Shown here piece after piece: positions 45,650 through 55,087 of a stretch of DNA of 64,000 nucleotides. How positions within the stretch are numbered: position 1 is the stretch's first letter; each line of letters opens with the position of its first letter. The position numbers and the translations under genes are program-made. The stretch is from Ichthyenterobacterium magnum. Its GTDB lineage: Bacteria; Bacteroidota; Bacteroidia; Flavobacteriales; Flavobacteriaceae. The notes beneath the pieces were generated by a model, which was not told the origin of the DNA, searched no databases, and worked only from the letters and a program-made list of their open reading frames with translations. The stretch is taken from contig NZ_RAQJ01000004.1 in NCBI RefSeq assembly GCF_003610635.1, positions 1 to 64,000 on the forward strand, in the 5' to 3' direction.

Positions 45650-46237
45650 ATGAAAAAGTATTTTCTTTTTTCAATTTGTTTCATTGTAGGTTCATATCAA
45701 ATTTTAATAGCTCAAACTCCAGAACCTGATGATCAATCTCATGAAAAATGGGAATTTATATTAGAAGACACAGGTGATATACTTCAGCTTGCTTTACCAA
45801 TTGGAGCTGGATTAACTACAATAATAAAAGGCGATTGGAAAGGCACAAAACAATTTGCCTTATCATATTCAACAAGTTTTATTATAACACACTCACTAAA
45901 AAAAATAGTTAAAAAAGAACGTCCTGAAGGCAGAAATTTATTTGATGCATTTCCGTCTGGTCATACAACATCTGCTTTTTCTGGAGCTTCCTTTATACAA
46001 AGGCGTTATGGTTGGCAATATGGCAAATGGGCTTACTTACTAGCAGGCATTGTTGGTGTTAGCAGGATGGAAGGTCCAAATGGTTGGCATGACATTTGGG
46101 ATGTTCTTGCTGGAGCAACTGTTGGAATTGGAAGCACTTATCTTTTTACAGCACCATACGAAAAAAAGAAAATTGATGTTGGCTTTTTTTCTGATGGTAA
46201 AGAGACTTATGTTTTAACCTTAAAATATAAATTTTAA
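45650..46237 (+). CDS. PAP2 family phosphatase
   Basis: 195 residues with a signal-like start (ends ILIAQTP). The three phosphatase motifs are present: KKIVKKERPEG (KxxxxxxRP), FPSGHTTSAF (PSGH) and SRMEGPNGWHDIWD (SRxxxxxHxxxD). Likely dephosphorylates a lipid phosphate such as undecaprenyl-PP or a lipid A/PG phosphate in the periplasm. Convergent with guaB. Confidence 0.9.
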   Translation: MKKYFLFSICFIVGSYQILIAQTPEPDDQSHEKWEFILEDTGDILQLALPIGAGLTTIIKGDWKGTKQFALSYSTSFIITHSLKKIVKKERPEGRNLFDAFPSGHTTSAFSGASFIQRRYGWQYGKWAYLLAGIVGVSRMEGPNGWHDIWDVLAGATVGIGSTYLFTAPYEKKKIDVGFFSDGKETYVLTLKYKF

Positions 46238-46246
46238 ATCCAAATT

Positions 46247-47719
46247 CTATCTCGAATAATTAGGCGCTTCTTTAGTAATGGTAACATCGTGAGGATGACT
46301 TTCATTAATTCCTGAAGCTGTAATTTTTACAAACTGACCTTTGTCTTGAAGCGAAACAATATCTTTGGCACCACAATATCCCATTCCTGCACGTAAACCT
46401 CCAACAAACTGGTGAATACTTTCAAACAATTCACCTTTATATGGCACACGACCTACAATACCTTCTGGTACTAATTTTTTAATATCATCTTCTACATCTT
46501 GAAAGTAACGGTCTTTACTTCCTTGTTTCATGGCTTCTACAGAACCCATTCCGCGATACGACTTAAACTTACGTCCTTCGTAAATAATAGTTTCTCCAGG
46601 ACTTTCTTTTGTTCCAGCTAATAGAGAACCAAGCATCACACAATCTGCTCCAGCAGCAATAGCTTTAGGTATATCTCCAGTATAGCGTATTCCGCCATCA
46701 GCAATCACAGGAACTCCTGAGCCTTTTATAGCTGCTGCTACTTCTAATACCGCAGAAAATTGAGGAAACCCAACTCCTGCAACTACTCTTGTTGTGCATA
46801 TTGAACCAGGTCCAATTCCAACTTTTACAGCATCAGCTCCAGCTTCAACTAAATATTTAGCAGCGGCTCCAGTAGCAATATTACCAACAATAACTTCTAA
46901 TTTTGGAAACTGCTGTTTTATAGCTTTTAAAATGGTAACCACACCTTTTGTATGACCATGTGCTGTATCTATAATTACAGCATCAACACCAGATTTTACC
47001 AAAGCTTCTGCTCTATCTACAGCATCTGCTGTTACGCCAAGTGCAGCAGCAACACGCAATCTTCCGTAAGTATCTTTATTTGCAATAGGTTTTTGAGTCA
47101 CCTTAGTTATATCTCTAAAAGTGATTAAACCTTCTAATTTGTAATTATCATCTACAATTAAAAGTTTTTCAATTTTATTTTCTTGAAGAATTGTTTCAGC
47201 GTCTTTTAAAGATGTTCCTACAGCAGCAGTTACCAAATTTTCGCTAGTCATAACCTCAACAATTGGTCTGTCATTATTATGTTCAAAACGTAAATCTCTA
47301 TTCGTTACAATTCCGTTTAAAATTCCGTTTTTATCAACTATAGGAATGCCTCCAATACTATATTCTTTCATGTATTGTTTAGCGTCACTAACTTTAGCTG
47401 TTAAAGGTAATGTTACTGGATCTATAATCATTCCGCTTTCTGCACGCTTTACTTTTCTAACTTTAGCTGCTTGCTGCTCAATAGTCATGTTTTTGTGTAA
47501 TACGCCAATACCACCTTCTCGAGCCATAGCAATTGCCATTTTACTCTCGGTAACAGTATCCATAGCCGCAGAAACAACAGGAATATTAATAGTAATGTTA
47601 CGTGTAAATTTTGTTTGAATATTTACTTCGCGTGGAAGTACTTCTGAAAAAGCTGGAACTAATAGAACGTCGTCGTAGGTTAAACCTTCTCCAACAATTT
47701 TGTTTTCGTGTGCTGTCAT
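46247..47719 (-). CDS. guaB: Inosine-5'-monophosphate dehydrogenase
   Basis: Oxidises IMP to XMP, committing to guanine nucleotides. 490 residues from ATG 47719 ([22 protein letters not shown]). An in-frame ATG eight codons upstream (47743) lies at the predicted transcription start and is rejected. Two CBS domains (about 90-205) interrupt the barrel; catalytic GPGSICTTR (Cys about 308) and the mobile flap GRVPYKGE are present. Confidence 0.97.
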   Translation of the reverse strand: MTAHENKIVGEGLTYDDVLLVPAFSEVLPREVNIQTKFTRNITINIPVVSAAMDTVTESKMAIAMAREGGIGVLHKNMTIEQQAAKVRKVKRAESGMIIDPVTLPLTAKVSDAKQYMKEYSIGGIPIVDKNGILNGIVTNRDLRFEHNNDRPIVEVMTSENLVTAAVGTSLKDAETILQENKIEKLLIVDDNYKLEGLITFRDITKVTQKPIANKDTYGRLRVAAALGVTADAVDRAEALVKSGVDAVIIDTAHGHTKGVVTILKAIKQQFPKLEVIVGNIATGAAAKYLVEAGADAVKVGIGPGSICTTRVVAGVGFPQFSAVLEVAAAIKGSGVPVIADGGIRYTGDIPKAIAAGADCVMLGSLLAGTKESPGETIIYEGRKFKSYRGMGSVEAMKQGSKDRYFQDVEDDIKKLVPEGIVGRVPYKGELFESIHQFVGGLRAGMGYCGAKDIVSLQDKGQFVKITASGINESHPHDVTITKEAPNYSR

Positions 47720-47721
47720 GA

Positions 47722-47742
47722 TGCAATTAAGATATAATTGCA
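47722..47742. promoter_or_regulatory. Inverted repeat in the guaB 5' region
   Basis: TGCAATTA, AGATA, TAATTGCA: perfect 8-base arms. It fills the space between the -7 box and the start codon, overlapping the transcription start, an ideal position for a repressor operator or a leader hairpin. Confidence 0.45.
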
Positions 47743-47744
47743 TG

Positions 47745-47752
47745 CAAAGATA
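47745..47752 (-). promoter_or_regulatory. -7 box of guaB
   Basis: Minus-strand TATCTTTG, 26 bases before ATG 47719. Confidence 0.6.
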
Positions 47753-47797
47753 CGACTAAAATTATGAATTTAGTTTTATGCTATCGTTAAATTAATT

Positions 47798-48496
47798 TTA
47801 TAAACTCTTGCAATAGTCTCTTAATGTATTTAAAGCATAATTATAGCGTTCTTCTGCTTTAGAAATATCACCTTTAAAACGAATAGCTTTTGGGACTAAT
47901 AAACCATATAAAAACTTCCCTTTTGCAACGCGCTCTATTTGATTTAAACTTCTTGAATCCATAGTATTATAAATACTTTGTATCCATTTGTACTGTTCTT
48001 TTTTTAAAATAGATTTATCCCAAGCAAGTGCCTCGTTTCCTTTTAATATAATTTCAGAATCATATAACTGTTTTAATACATCAAACACATTGTTGAATAC
48101 AACTTTGCTCCCATTTCTGGTATAATTTTTAAATTGCTTGGTTGTAAAAAGACTATAAGGAAATGCGTCTACTAACCTTAACTTATGCGAGATATATTGC
48201 GCCATAGAAAGCCATACAACTTCATGTCCTTTTATTCTTAGCTCAGCATTTAGCCATCTATAAAAATCTCTACGTTGCCTAATGGTTTTATAAGCTTGTA
48301 CATTATTATTACCAAGGTTATAGGCATTTGCCTTTTGCCAAGTACGTGTGTTGTTTCTTCTATCTGATGACAACCAATCTGAAGGCGATAATAATTTTGT
48401 TTGTGTTTCTTTTTGATACGCTCGTAGGCTTTTCCATTCTTTTGCATGAATAGAAATAGAGAAAAGTATTGCAAACAGTAATAAGTAATTTTTCAT
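47798..48496 (-). CDS. Exported protein of unknown function
   Basis: 232 residues with a signal peptide (ends SISIHAKEW). The mature protein is basic and alpha-helical, with many tryptophans and tyrosines (WLSSDRRNNTRTWQKANAYN). No known domain recognised; a periplasmic insertase- or muramidase-like role was considered but not supported by any motif. Last of four same-strand envelope genes downstream of the porin. Confidence 0.65.
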   Translation of the reverse strand: MKNYLLLFAILFSISIHAKEWKSLRAYQKETQTKLLSPSDWLSSDRRNNTRTWQKANAYNLGNNNVQAYKTIRQRRDFYRWLNAELRIKGHEVVWLSMAQYISHKLRLVDAFPYSLFTTKQFKNYTRNGSKVVFNNVFDVLKQLYDSEIILKGNEALAWDKSILKKEQYKWIQSIYNTMDSRSLNQIERVAKGKFLYGLLVPKAIRFKGDISKAEERYNYALNTLRDYCKSL

Positions 48497-48543
48497 TTAA
48501 GTGTAACAATCATAGCACTTAAATATACAAGAAATAAAACCTT

Positions 48544-49035
48544 CTATTGTTTTTTATGAAATAATTGAATAAAAATAATAGCTGTTGACGCCAAAAAAGT
48601 AATGGTCATTAAACTTCCTGAAAACATTACAATATACTTCACCCATAGCATTCCTTTCCAGAGCAAATAAATTCCTCCAAAAGTTAGTACAACAGATACA
48701 AAAGGCTCAATCATTAAAAACAGTTTAAGCTTTCTTTTTAATTTAGTGGTACTTAAAATTAAGCCTACTAAAAAGAAAATAATAGACATAGACAGTATAT
48801 GATTATGAACCAAAGTGAGCATCTCTTGATTGCTCTTTTTAAACTTCATAACCTCAGCATCTTCATCTGTTTCGTTACCAAGATACTGCTCTTCAATCCC
48901 ATTAGGATTAGCAGATGATGTTTGGCCTACAAACAACAAACCCGTATAAAAACCTATACTTAATACTATAATAAATGCACCAATGAGTAGTTTTAATTCT
49001 TTAGGAAATGTATGAAGTAATCCGTTTATCTGCAT
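48544..49035 (-). CDS. Four-helix membrane protein with HxH in helix 2
   Basis: 163 residues, four predicted membrane helices (about 15-37, 78-96, 106-126, 132-158). A periplasmic-side loop (about 38-75) is acidic. H77 and H79 (LTLVHNHILSMS) sit at the start of helix 2 and could bind heme or metal. Not assigned to a family. It begins directly after the FMN-binding protein gene with zero spacing, so the two almost certainly work together. Confidence 0.65.
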   Translation of the reverse strand: MQINGLLHTFPKELKLLIGAFIIVLSIGFYTGLLFVGQTSSANPNGIEEQYLGNETDEDAEVMKFKKSNQEMLTLVHNHILSMSIIFFLVGLILSTTKLKRKLKLFLMIEPFVSVVLTFGGIYLLWKGMLWVKYIVMFSGSLMTITFLASTAIIFIQLFHKKQ

Positions 49036-49563
49036 TTATAACACTTGTTTTGAATGAAGAATTTTTAGTGACTTTAGTAAATCATTCATTGCATTTGTCA
49101 TTGACCTAACTGAAATTGTAGCTCCTGAAATGGCAATAATATTATCTTGATATCTTAACTCGTCATTTTGAGTTTTACCAATAAATTGTTTAAGCCAGCG
49201 TTTGCTACCAATTTCACCGCCATAATCTTCGCGATACACTAAAACTTTGGCTTTAATAACAATTAAATCTTTATCTAAAAGTACAAGATAATCAAAGTTA
49301 TCTGTTTTACTTGCTGCTTTAGATATATATGCATAAGCAAGAAAAGTAGAATCAGTTTTTATTTCAAATAAATTATCAAGTCCAAATTTTGAAGGCAAAG
49401 TTTTAGCCAGTTCTGAATCTATAACAATAGGATTAAGCGAAAAATGCTCAACTTCAAAAGTAGCTTTTATTTGCTTGTCTACTTTTTTTTGAATGTTTTT
49501 TGGTAAGCCAAAAGACAATAAAGCCAAAGCTAGAAGTGTAAAAACTATGTGTTTAAAATTCAT
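49036..49563 (-). CDS. Exported FMN-binding domain protein
   Basis: 175 residues with a signal peptide or anchor (about 5-20). Near the C-terminus S146-G-A-T149-I-S151 (NIIAISGATISVRSM) matches the SGAT site to which FMN is covalently attached by ApbE in NqrC/RnfG-type domains. The mature domain would be in the periplasm. Neighbours are a porin upstream and a His-containing membrane protein downstream, suggesting an envelope redox role. apbE is not in the window. Confidence 0.82.
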   Translation of the reverse strand: MNFKHIVFTLLALALLSFGLPKNIQKKVDKQIKATFEVEHFSLNPIVIDSELAKTLPSKFGLDNLFEIKTDSTFLAYAYISKAASKTDNFDYLVLLDKDLIVIKAKVLVYREDYGGEIGSKRWLKQFIGKTQNDELRYQDNIIAISGATISVRSMTNAMNDLLKSLKILHSKQVL

Positions 49564-49697
49564 GCTGCAAAGATAATTTATTTTAAAATGTTAATACACA
49601 ATTTAAATGCCAAATAGCTAAAGTGAAAAATAAAGTTTCAGCTTTAGCTATCGGACAATTAAAAACTAATTCAAATCGTTGTATTCATTTTATGTTT

Positions 49698-50855
49698 TTA
49701 GAACCAAACACCTAAACCTACATTTAATTGGTTAGGAGTATCTGCACTTGTTGCATTGTCTTTAATTTGGTAATCTGCTTTTACAACAGCTCCGGGAGCA
49801 ATTTTGTAGCTTAAACCAAAGGTCCATTCGTTTCTGTTGTAGCTATCATTTTTCATTAAACCGCCATCAACAGATGCGTGAGTATCAAAGTCTTCGTAGC
49901 GTGCAAAAGCATAAAGTTGTTGTTCTTTATTTAATGGTAATAAATTATAAGCAGTTTCTAAATACCAACCTTGTAAAGCACTACCTAAATCTGCATTATT
50001 GAGCGTATTATAATCTTCAGTATCACTAATACTTGCATGAATAAACTGGCCTCTTGCTGTAAAACGTTTTTTAGCATAACGAGCATCTAAACCAACCATA
50101 GATATGCCTACAGAAGTTCCGTCAATCTTTTCAACATCATCTTCAGCTTGCGTACGTCCAAAATATCCTGATAATCCCAAACGTAATCCAGGAACTCCAT
50201 AATAATCTAACTTAGCAGCTAAATTTGGAGAATCTATAGTAGACTTAATTCCTTTTTGTCTTCCGTTTCTTAATCCATTTTTACCGCCTAAAACTTTAGA
50301 TCCATTTACAGACTGAAACCCATTAAAGATATACGCTTGGTAACGTAATGAAGCTTCATTAAACTTACCAGACACACCAACACCAATTTCCCTCCATGTT
50401 GTAGGCACAATACTTCCGTCAATACTTGGTCTTTCAACACCATTAAATGTTGTTGGTTCATGAAACTCATTTACAATTCCCATTGGCACTAACATTAAAC
50501 CACCACGAAGATTAACATTATCGTTTAAACTATATTGTATAAAGGCTTGTTCTACAAATACTTCTTCTACATGTTCTAACTCTACTTCTGTTACAAATTG
50601 TACTCTATCGTTAAACTTATATCCAAAAAGTAATACTAAACGTTGTACATCTAACTCGCCATTATCACCTTCTGGTTGATTATAAGTTATCTCACCGTAA
50701 CCACCAACAGTAACTCCTGTATTAATATTACCAGATAAGATACGTTGTGCAGCATTTTGCTGAGTTTGAGGATTAATACTCAATGAATCTGGGACTGTTT
50801 GCGCAACAACAAATGATGTTGTTAAAATTGAAATTAGTAAGGTTAATTTTTTCAT
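49698..50855 (-). CDS. Outer-membrane porin (porin O/P-like)
   Basis: 385 residues. Signal peptide (ends SFVVAQT). The mature part is a barrel of alternating strands (VGGYGEITYNQPEG, VQRLVLLFGYKFND, VQFVTEVELEHVEE, ... LNVGLGVWF) ending in aromatic F, with the EVELEH...VFVEQAFIQYSLND segment seen in phosphate-selective-porin-like families. Solute unknown. Upstream of the FMN-binding gene by 134 bases; a palindrome lies in its upstream region. Confidence 0.88.
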   Translation of the reverse strand: MKKLTLLISILTTSFVVAQTVPDSLSINPQTQQNAAQRILSGNINTGVTVGGYGEITYNQPEGDNGELDVQRLVLLFGYKFNDRVQFVTEVELEHVEEVFVEQAFIQYSLNDNVNLRGGLMLVPMGIVNEFHEPTTFNGVERPSIDGSIVPTTWREIGVGVSGKFNEASLRYQAYIFNGFQSVNGSKVLGGKNGLRNGRQKGIKSTIDSPNLAAKLDYYGVPGLRLGLSGYFGRTQAEDDVEKIDGTSVGISMVGLDARYAKKRFTARGQFIHASISDTEDYNTLNNADLGSALQGWYLETAYNLLPLNKEQQLYAFARYEDFDTHASVDGGLMKNDSYNRNEWTFGLSYKIAPGAVVKADYQIKDNATSADTPNQLNVGLGVWF

Positions 50856-50906
50856 TTTTATTGATTAATTATTATTCTTATTTAGACTTGATATAAATAA
50901 ATGTTT

Positions 50907-50922
50907 ATTTGCAGTTGCAAAT
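50907..50922. promoter_or_regulatory. Palindrome upstream of the porin gene
   Basis: ATTTGCA-GT-TGCAAAT, perfect 7-base arms, 52 bases before the porin start codon. Candidate operator for a dimeric regulator. Confidence 0.35.
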
Positions 50923-51037
50923 TTAAAACAGATAATGAATTACACAAAGTTTATTTAGATTAATTTTAAATAAAAAAGAAAAACGATTAATAATTGACTA
51001 ATAATAAGCTTAATATAAAATTAATTTAAAAGAATAA

Positions 51038-51901
51038 TTAATGATAAGCATTGAAGATTTTTGATGCTTCGTTGTAAGCACTTTCAAAACTCAAGGCGTT
51101 TAAATCATTATTTTTATTAGAAGTAAAGTACGATAATAGCTTTTCTGTTGGCATGTTACCTGTTAGCTCATCCTTTGCCATAGGACAACCACCAAAGCCT
51201 TGTATTGCACCATCAAAACGCTTGCAACCAGCTTTATAAGCCGCATCAACTTTTTCAAACCATGTATTTGGTGTCGTATGCAGGTGAGCACCAAACTCAA
51301 TATTTGGGTATTTATGAATTAAGTTAGAAAACAAATAATCAATATTTTCTGGGTTAGAAGTACCTACGGTATCACTTAAAGAAAGTATTTTAATTCCCAT
51401 TTTACTAAGTCGTTCTGTCCACTCTGCAACTATATCAACATTCCAAGGATCTCCATAAGGGTTACCAAATCCCATAGATATATAAACCACAACTTCTTTA
51501 TTTGTTTTATTAGCAATCTCTAATATTTCAGAAAGCGTTACTACTGATTGAGCAATTGTTTTATGTGTATTACGCATTTGAAAATTTTCAGAAATAGAAA
51601 ATGGATAACCTAAATAATTAATTTCTGGATGTTGTGATGCATCTACAGCACCTCTTGTGTTTGCAATAATAGCTAAGAGCTTACTTGTTGTGTTGGATAA
51701 ATCTAATTGAGATAATACTTGGGCTGTATCGACCATTTGAGGTATCGCTTTAGGAGATACAAAACTCCCAAAGTCAATAGTATCAAAACCTACTCTTAAT
51801 AAAGATTGAATATACTGAACTTTTTCCGCAGTTGGAATAAAATCTTTTATGCCTTGCATAGCATCTCTAGGGCATTCTATAATCTTAATTTTGGAAGACA
51901 T
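51038..51901 (-). CDS. mvaB: Hydroxymethylglutaryl-CoA lyase
   Basis: Cleaves HMG-CoA to acetoacetate and acetyl-CoA in leucine degradation. 287 residues. N-terminal IIECPRDAMQGIKDFIPT (RDxxQ motif, catalytic Arg/Asp), ending CKRFDGAIQGFGGCPMAKDELTGNMPTE with the GxGGCPxA catalytic cysteine. Fits with the leucine dehydrogenase at 60 kb. Confidence 0.93.
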   Translation of the reverse strand: MSSKIKIIECPRDAMQGIKDFIPTAEKVQYIQSLLRVGFDTIDFGSFVSPKAIPQMVDTAQVLSQLDLSNTTSKLLAIIANTRGAVDASQHPEINYLGYPFSISENFQMRNTHKTIAQSVVTLSEILEIANKTNKEVVVYISMGFGNPYGDPWNVDIVAEWTERLSKMGIKILSLSDTVGTSNPENIDYLFSNLIHKYPNIEFGAHLHTTPNTWFEKVDAAYKAGCKRFDGAIQGFGGCPMAKDELTGNMPTEKLLSYFTSNKNNDLNALSFESAYNEASKIFNAYH

Positions 51902-52040
51902 TCAGTAAATTATTAAAGGATAAAAGTACTATTATTTTTAATAACGTATTAAGTAGAATTTAATAAAAAAATGAAAAAATTTTGTAAGGAAGTACAAGCA
52001 TTTATCGACGTAACTATATAAATATGAAAAATATTCAACT

Positions 52041-52991
52041 ATGAAAAACTTTACTTCTCTTTTCTTAAAATATAATTTAGCCGTACTGGTTTTATTATTT
52101 TCATTATCTGCTCAAGCTCAATCTACAGCTAATTACAATATTTCTGTAACTACTATTTGGAATAGTATGCAACATTCTTCTGTTCCAGGTAATGCACATT
52201 GGTCAAATTTAATTGGAGCTACACATAATACACCAAATGAGTTTGTTAGTTTAGGAACTAATGCAACAACTGGTATTAAAGATGTTGCAGAAAGAGGAAA
52301 TAACGATGAATTTATAATCGAAATTAACAATGTAATTGATGCAGTTCCACCTCGAGCAGACCAATTACTTCGAGACGATTTTTCGCCATTTGCTGGTAAC
52401 GATTCAGTAGCAGGTTTTACTAATATTACCGTTAGTGAGGATTTTCCGTTAATTACTTTAGTGTCTATGGTGGCACCAAGTCCAGATTGGTTTATTGCTG
52501 TTAATAGTTTAAATCTAAGGTCAGGTGACAACTCTAATAATGGTTGGAAAGAGACATTTACAATGGATGTTTTTGTTTATGATGCAGGAACCGATGGAGG
52601 CGCAAATTATGGTTCATCAGATAACCCTATAAGCCCAGTAGCAGTATCCATGCTAAATAGTTCTCCTGTGGGCGGAAATAAAATGGCCGAAATTACGTTT
52701 ACTCTTAATTCGACTACATTAGGCTTAGAAGATGAATTTTTAGACATTAATAGTTTTCAATTATCTCCAAACCCATCAAAAGGAGTTTTTAATATTGCTA
52801 CTAGTACAACAAATACAATAAAAGAAGCAGTTGTTTATGATATATTAGGGAAACAGGTTTACGCACTTAGAAATACACAAAAAGAAGAAAACATAACTTT
52901 AAACTTAACTGCTCTAAATAAAGGAGTTTATCTTTTAAAAACATTACTTGAAAACAATGTAACTTCGACAAAAAAAATAGTTATAAACTAA
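52041..52991 (+). CDS. Type IX secreted Spondin_N domain protein
   Basis: 316 residues. Signal peptide (ends SAQAQ). Residues about 30-220 match a Spondin_N domain (YNISVTTIWNSMQHSSVPGNAHWSNLIGATHN pattern), an adhesion-type fold. The last 75 residues are a type A sorting domain (FQLSPNPSKGVFNIAT ... LNKGVYLLKT ... STKKIVIN) that sends the protein through the type IX system to the surface. Confidence 0.85.
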   Translation: MKNFTSLFLKYNLAVLVLLFSLSAQAQSTANYNISVTTIWNSMQHSSVPGNAHWSNLIGATHNTPNEFVSLGTNATTGIKDVAERGNNDEFIIEINNVIDAVPPRADQLLRDDFSPFAGNDSVAGFTNITVSEDFPLITLVSMVAPSPDWFIAVNSLNLRSGDNSNNGWKETFTMDVFVYDAGTDGGANYGSSDNPISPVAVSMLNSSPVGGNKMAEITFTLNSTTLGLEDEFLDINSFQLSPNPSKGVFNIATSTTNTIKEAVVYDILGKQVYALRNTQKEENITLNLTALNKGVYLLKTLLENNVTSTKKIVIN

Positions 52992-53098
52992 ATGATGAGC
53001 AAAGTAAATTATTTAGCAAATCAACAATTCCTCGATTAAATGCTTATAATTACGATAAATTGTATATTTTTATCGCCTAAATATTAACCTACACTATT

Positions 53099-55030
53099 AT
53101 GGTAATAAAAAATACTAGAGTAAAAATTACAAAGTTGTCACTAGTTATATTAGCTTTTTTTAGCTTAAACACACAAGCTCAAGATGTAAGCTGTGGCACT
53201 AAAGAATCAGCAGAATCTATTGAGTTTTTTAATGATAATAAAGAACGAATTCTGCAAATAGAACAAACGTTTTTAAACAATGAGTTTCGATCTGCAAATG
53301 CTGTAACTTCTGTACCTATTAAAGCACATGTTTTAAGGACGTCTGCAGGTACTGGTGGTTTATCTGTTTCAGATTTAAATAACGCAATGGATGTAATGAA
53401 TGCATTTTATGCTGGTGCTAATCTTGAGTTTTACCTATGTGATGGGATTAACTATATAGATGATGATACCTATTATGATTATCTAGATGATCAAGAAGCA
53501 GCTTTAACTGCTAATAATGTTCCAAACCTTATAAACATATATTTTGCAAATTCGGTAACTCGAGTAGATACTGTAGATGGAAATTATGCTATTTGTGGTT
53601 ATGCTTATTATCCTGGTGGAGCAGATACTATTTTAATGGATAATTCTTGTGCATTAAATGGTAGTACACTAGCTCACGAAATGGGACACTTTTTCTCTTT
53701 ACGTCATACACATGGTGGTACCGCAAACGAGTTAGTTGATGGATCTAATTGTACAACAGAAGGAGATTATATTTGTGACACACCAGCAGATCCTAGATTA
53801 TCTTACAGTAATGTAAACTCATCTTGTGTTTATACTGGAACTGATACTGATGCAAATGGAGATAGTTACGTACCAGACACTAGTAATGTAATGTCTTACT
53901 CCAGAAAATCTTGTAGAAACTCTTTTACACCCCAACAGTTAGCTAGAATTTATGCAACGCAACAATTAGCAAGAAACTATTTTGATTGTGCCAGTATTGA
54001 TGCAGATTTTGTTGCAGACAATACAAGCTCTTGTAGTAACTCTCTTACTGTAAATTTCACCGATAATAGTACAGGAGCAACGTCATGGCAATGGGATGTT
54101 GATGGTGATGATATTATTGATTACACATCTCAAAACCCTTCACACACATATGCAACTAGTGGGATTTATGATGTAACATTAACCATATCAAATGCACAAA
54201 ACACAATTTCTAAATCAAACTTAGAATACATAAAAGTAGGCGCTCAAAAATCTGTTCCCTTAGTTGAAGGATTTGAAGGCTTTTTACAAGCAAGTACAGA
54301 CGGTTGGACAGCAACTAACGAAGCTGGATCATCTTTTATTTGGTATGCAACTTCTGGACCAACGACATCAACCGATACTGGTCCTTTTAACGACAATACC
54401 ACAGGAAATACTTCTGGAGTATTTTTATATACTGAGGCTTCAGGTTCTAATCCTGGTGATGTTGCCGAATTCATTTCACCTTGTATAAATATAAATTACA
54501 CAGATGCTATGTTTGAATTTGCATATCATATGTACGGTAGCACTATGGGAGAACTGCATGTTGATATTGACTCTGGCTCAGGATATACTAACGACGTAAC
54601 TCAGGCTATTGTTGGGTCTCAACAGTCTAATCAAAGTGATGCTTACTTAACTAGACAAATAGATTTATCTGGTTATGCAGGACAAACCATTAATATACGC
54701 TTTAGAGCTATTAGAGGAAGTAATTTTAATAGTGATATAGCAATTGATGATATTAACCTTACGGGTACAACAACATTATCTACCGAAACGTTTACAGCTG
54801 ATTCAATTCGTATTTATCCTAACCCAGTAAACAATACTATTATTAATGTTAAACTGAAAGAATCTAACGAAAGTTTAACCTATAGAATTGTTAATCTACT
54901 AGGTCAAAATATTTTGAACGGAAATTTAAAAAACAACCAAATAGATGTGTCTAATATTGCTTCAGGAAGCTATTTATTAATTCTTGATTCTAATGGACAG
55001 AAAGTAATTAAGAAATTTGTAAAACTATAA
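53099..55030 (+). CDS. Type IX secreted M43 metalloprotease
   Basis: 643 residues. Signal peptide (ends NTQAQ). Zinc motif H193-EMGH197-FFSLR-H203 and Met-turn NVMSYS mark a pappalysin-like M43 protease. A PKD domain (about 300-375, LTVNFTDNSTGATSWQWDVDGD), a MAM/jellyroll-like binding domain (about 390-555) and a C-terminal sorting domain (IYPNPVNNTIINVKL ... IKKFVKL) follow. Probably digests extracellular protein. Followed by a bidirectional terminator. Confidence 0.92.
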   Translation: MVIKNTRVKITKLSLVILAFFSLNTQAQDVSCGTKESAESIEFFNDNKERILQIEQTFLNNEFRSANAVTSVPIKAHVLRTSAGTGGLSVSDLNNAMDVMNAFYAGANLEFYLCDGINYIDDDTYYDYLDDQEAALTANNVPNLINIYFANSVTRVDTVDGNYAICGYAYYPGGADTILMDNSCALNGSTLAHEMGHFFSLRHTHGGTANELVDGSNCTTEGDYICDTPADPRLSYSNVNSSCVYTGTDTDANGDSYVPDTSNVMSYSRKSCRNSFTPQQLARIYATQQLARNYFDCASIDADFVADNTSSCSNSLTVNFTDNSTGATSWQWDVDGDDIIDYTSQNPSHTYATSGIYDVTLTISNAQNTISKSNLEYIKVGAQKSVPLVEGFEGFLQASTDGWTATNEAGSSFIWYATSGPTTSTDTGPFNDNTTGNTSGVFLYTEASGSNPGDVAEFISPCININYTDAMFEFAYHMYGSTMGELHVDIDSGSGYTNDVTQAIVGSQQSNQSDAYLTRQIDLSGYAGQTINIRFRAIRGSNFNSDIAIDDINLTGTTTLSTETFTADSIRIYPNPVNNTIINVKLKESNESLTYRIVNLLGQNILNGNLKNNQIDVSNIASGSYLLILDSNGQKVIKKFVKL

Positions 55031-55052
55031 AAGTTATAGTTTATAAAAAAGT

Positions 55053-55087
55053 AAAAAAGCGAATTGATATTTCAATTCGCTTTTTTT
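55053..55087. terminator. Bidirectional terminator
   Basis: AAAAAAGCGAATTGA, loop TATT, TCAATTCGCTTTTTTT. The pyrD stop codon (55072-55074) is within the stem. Confidence 0.9.
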
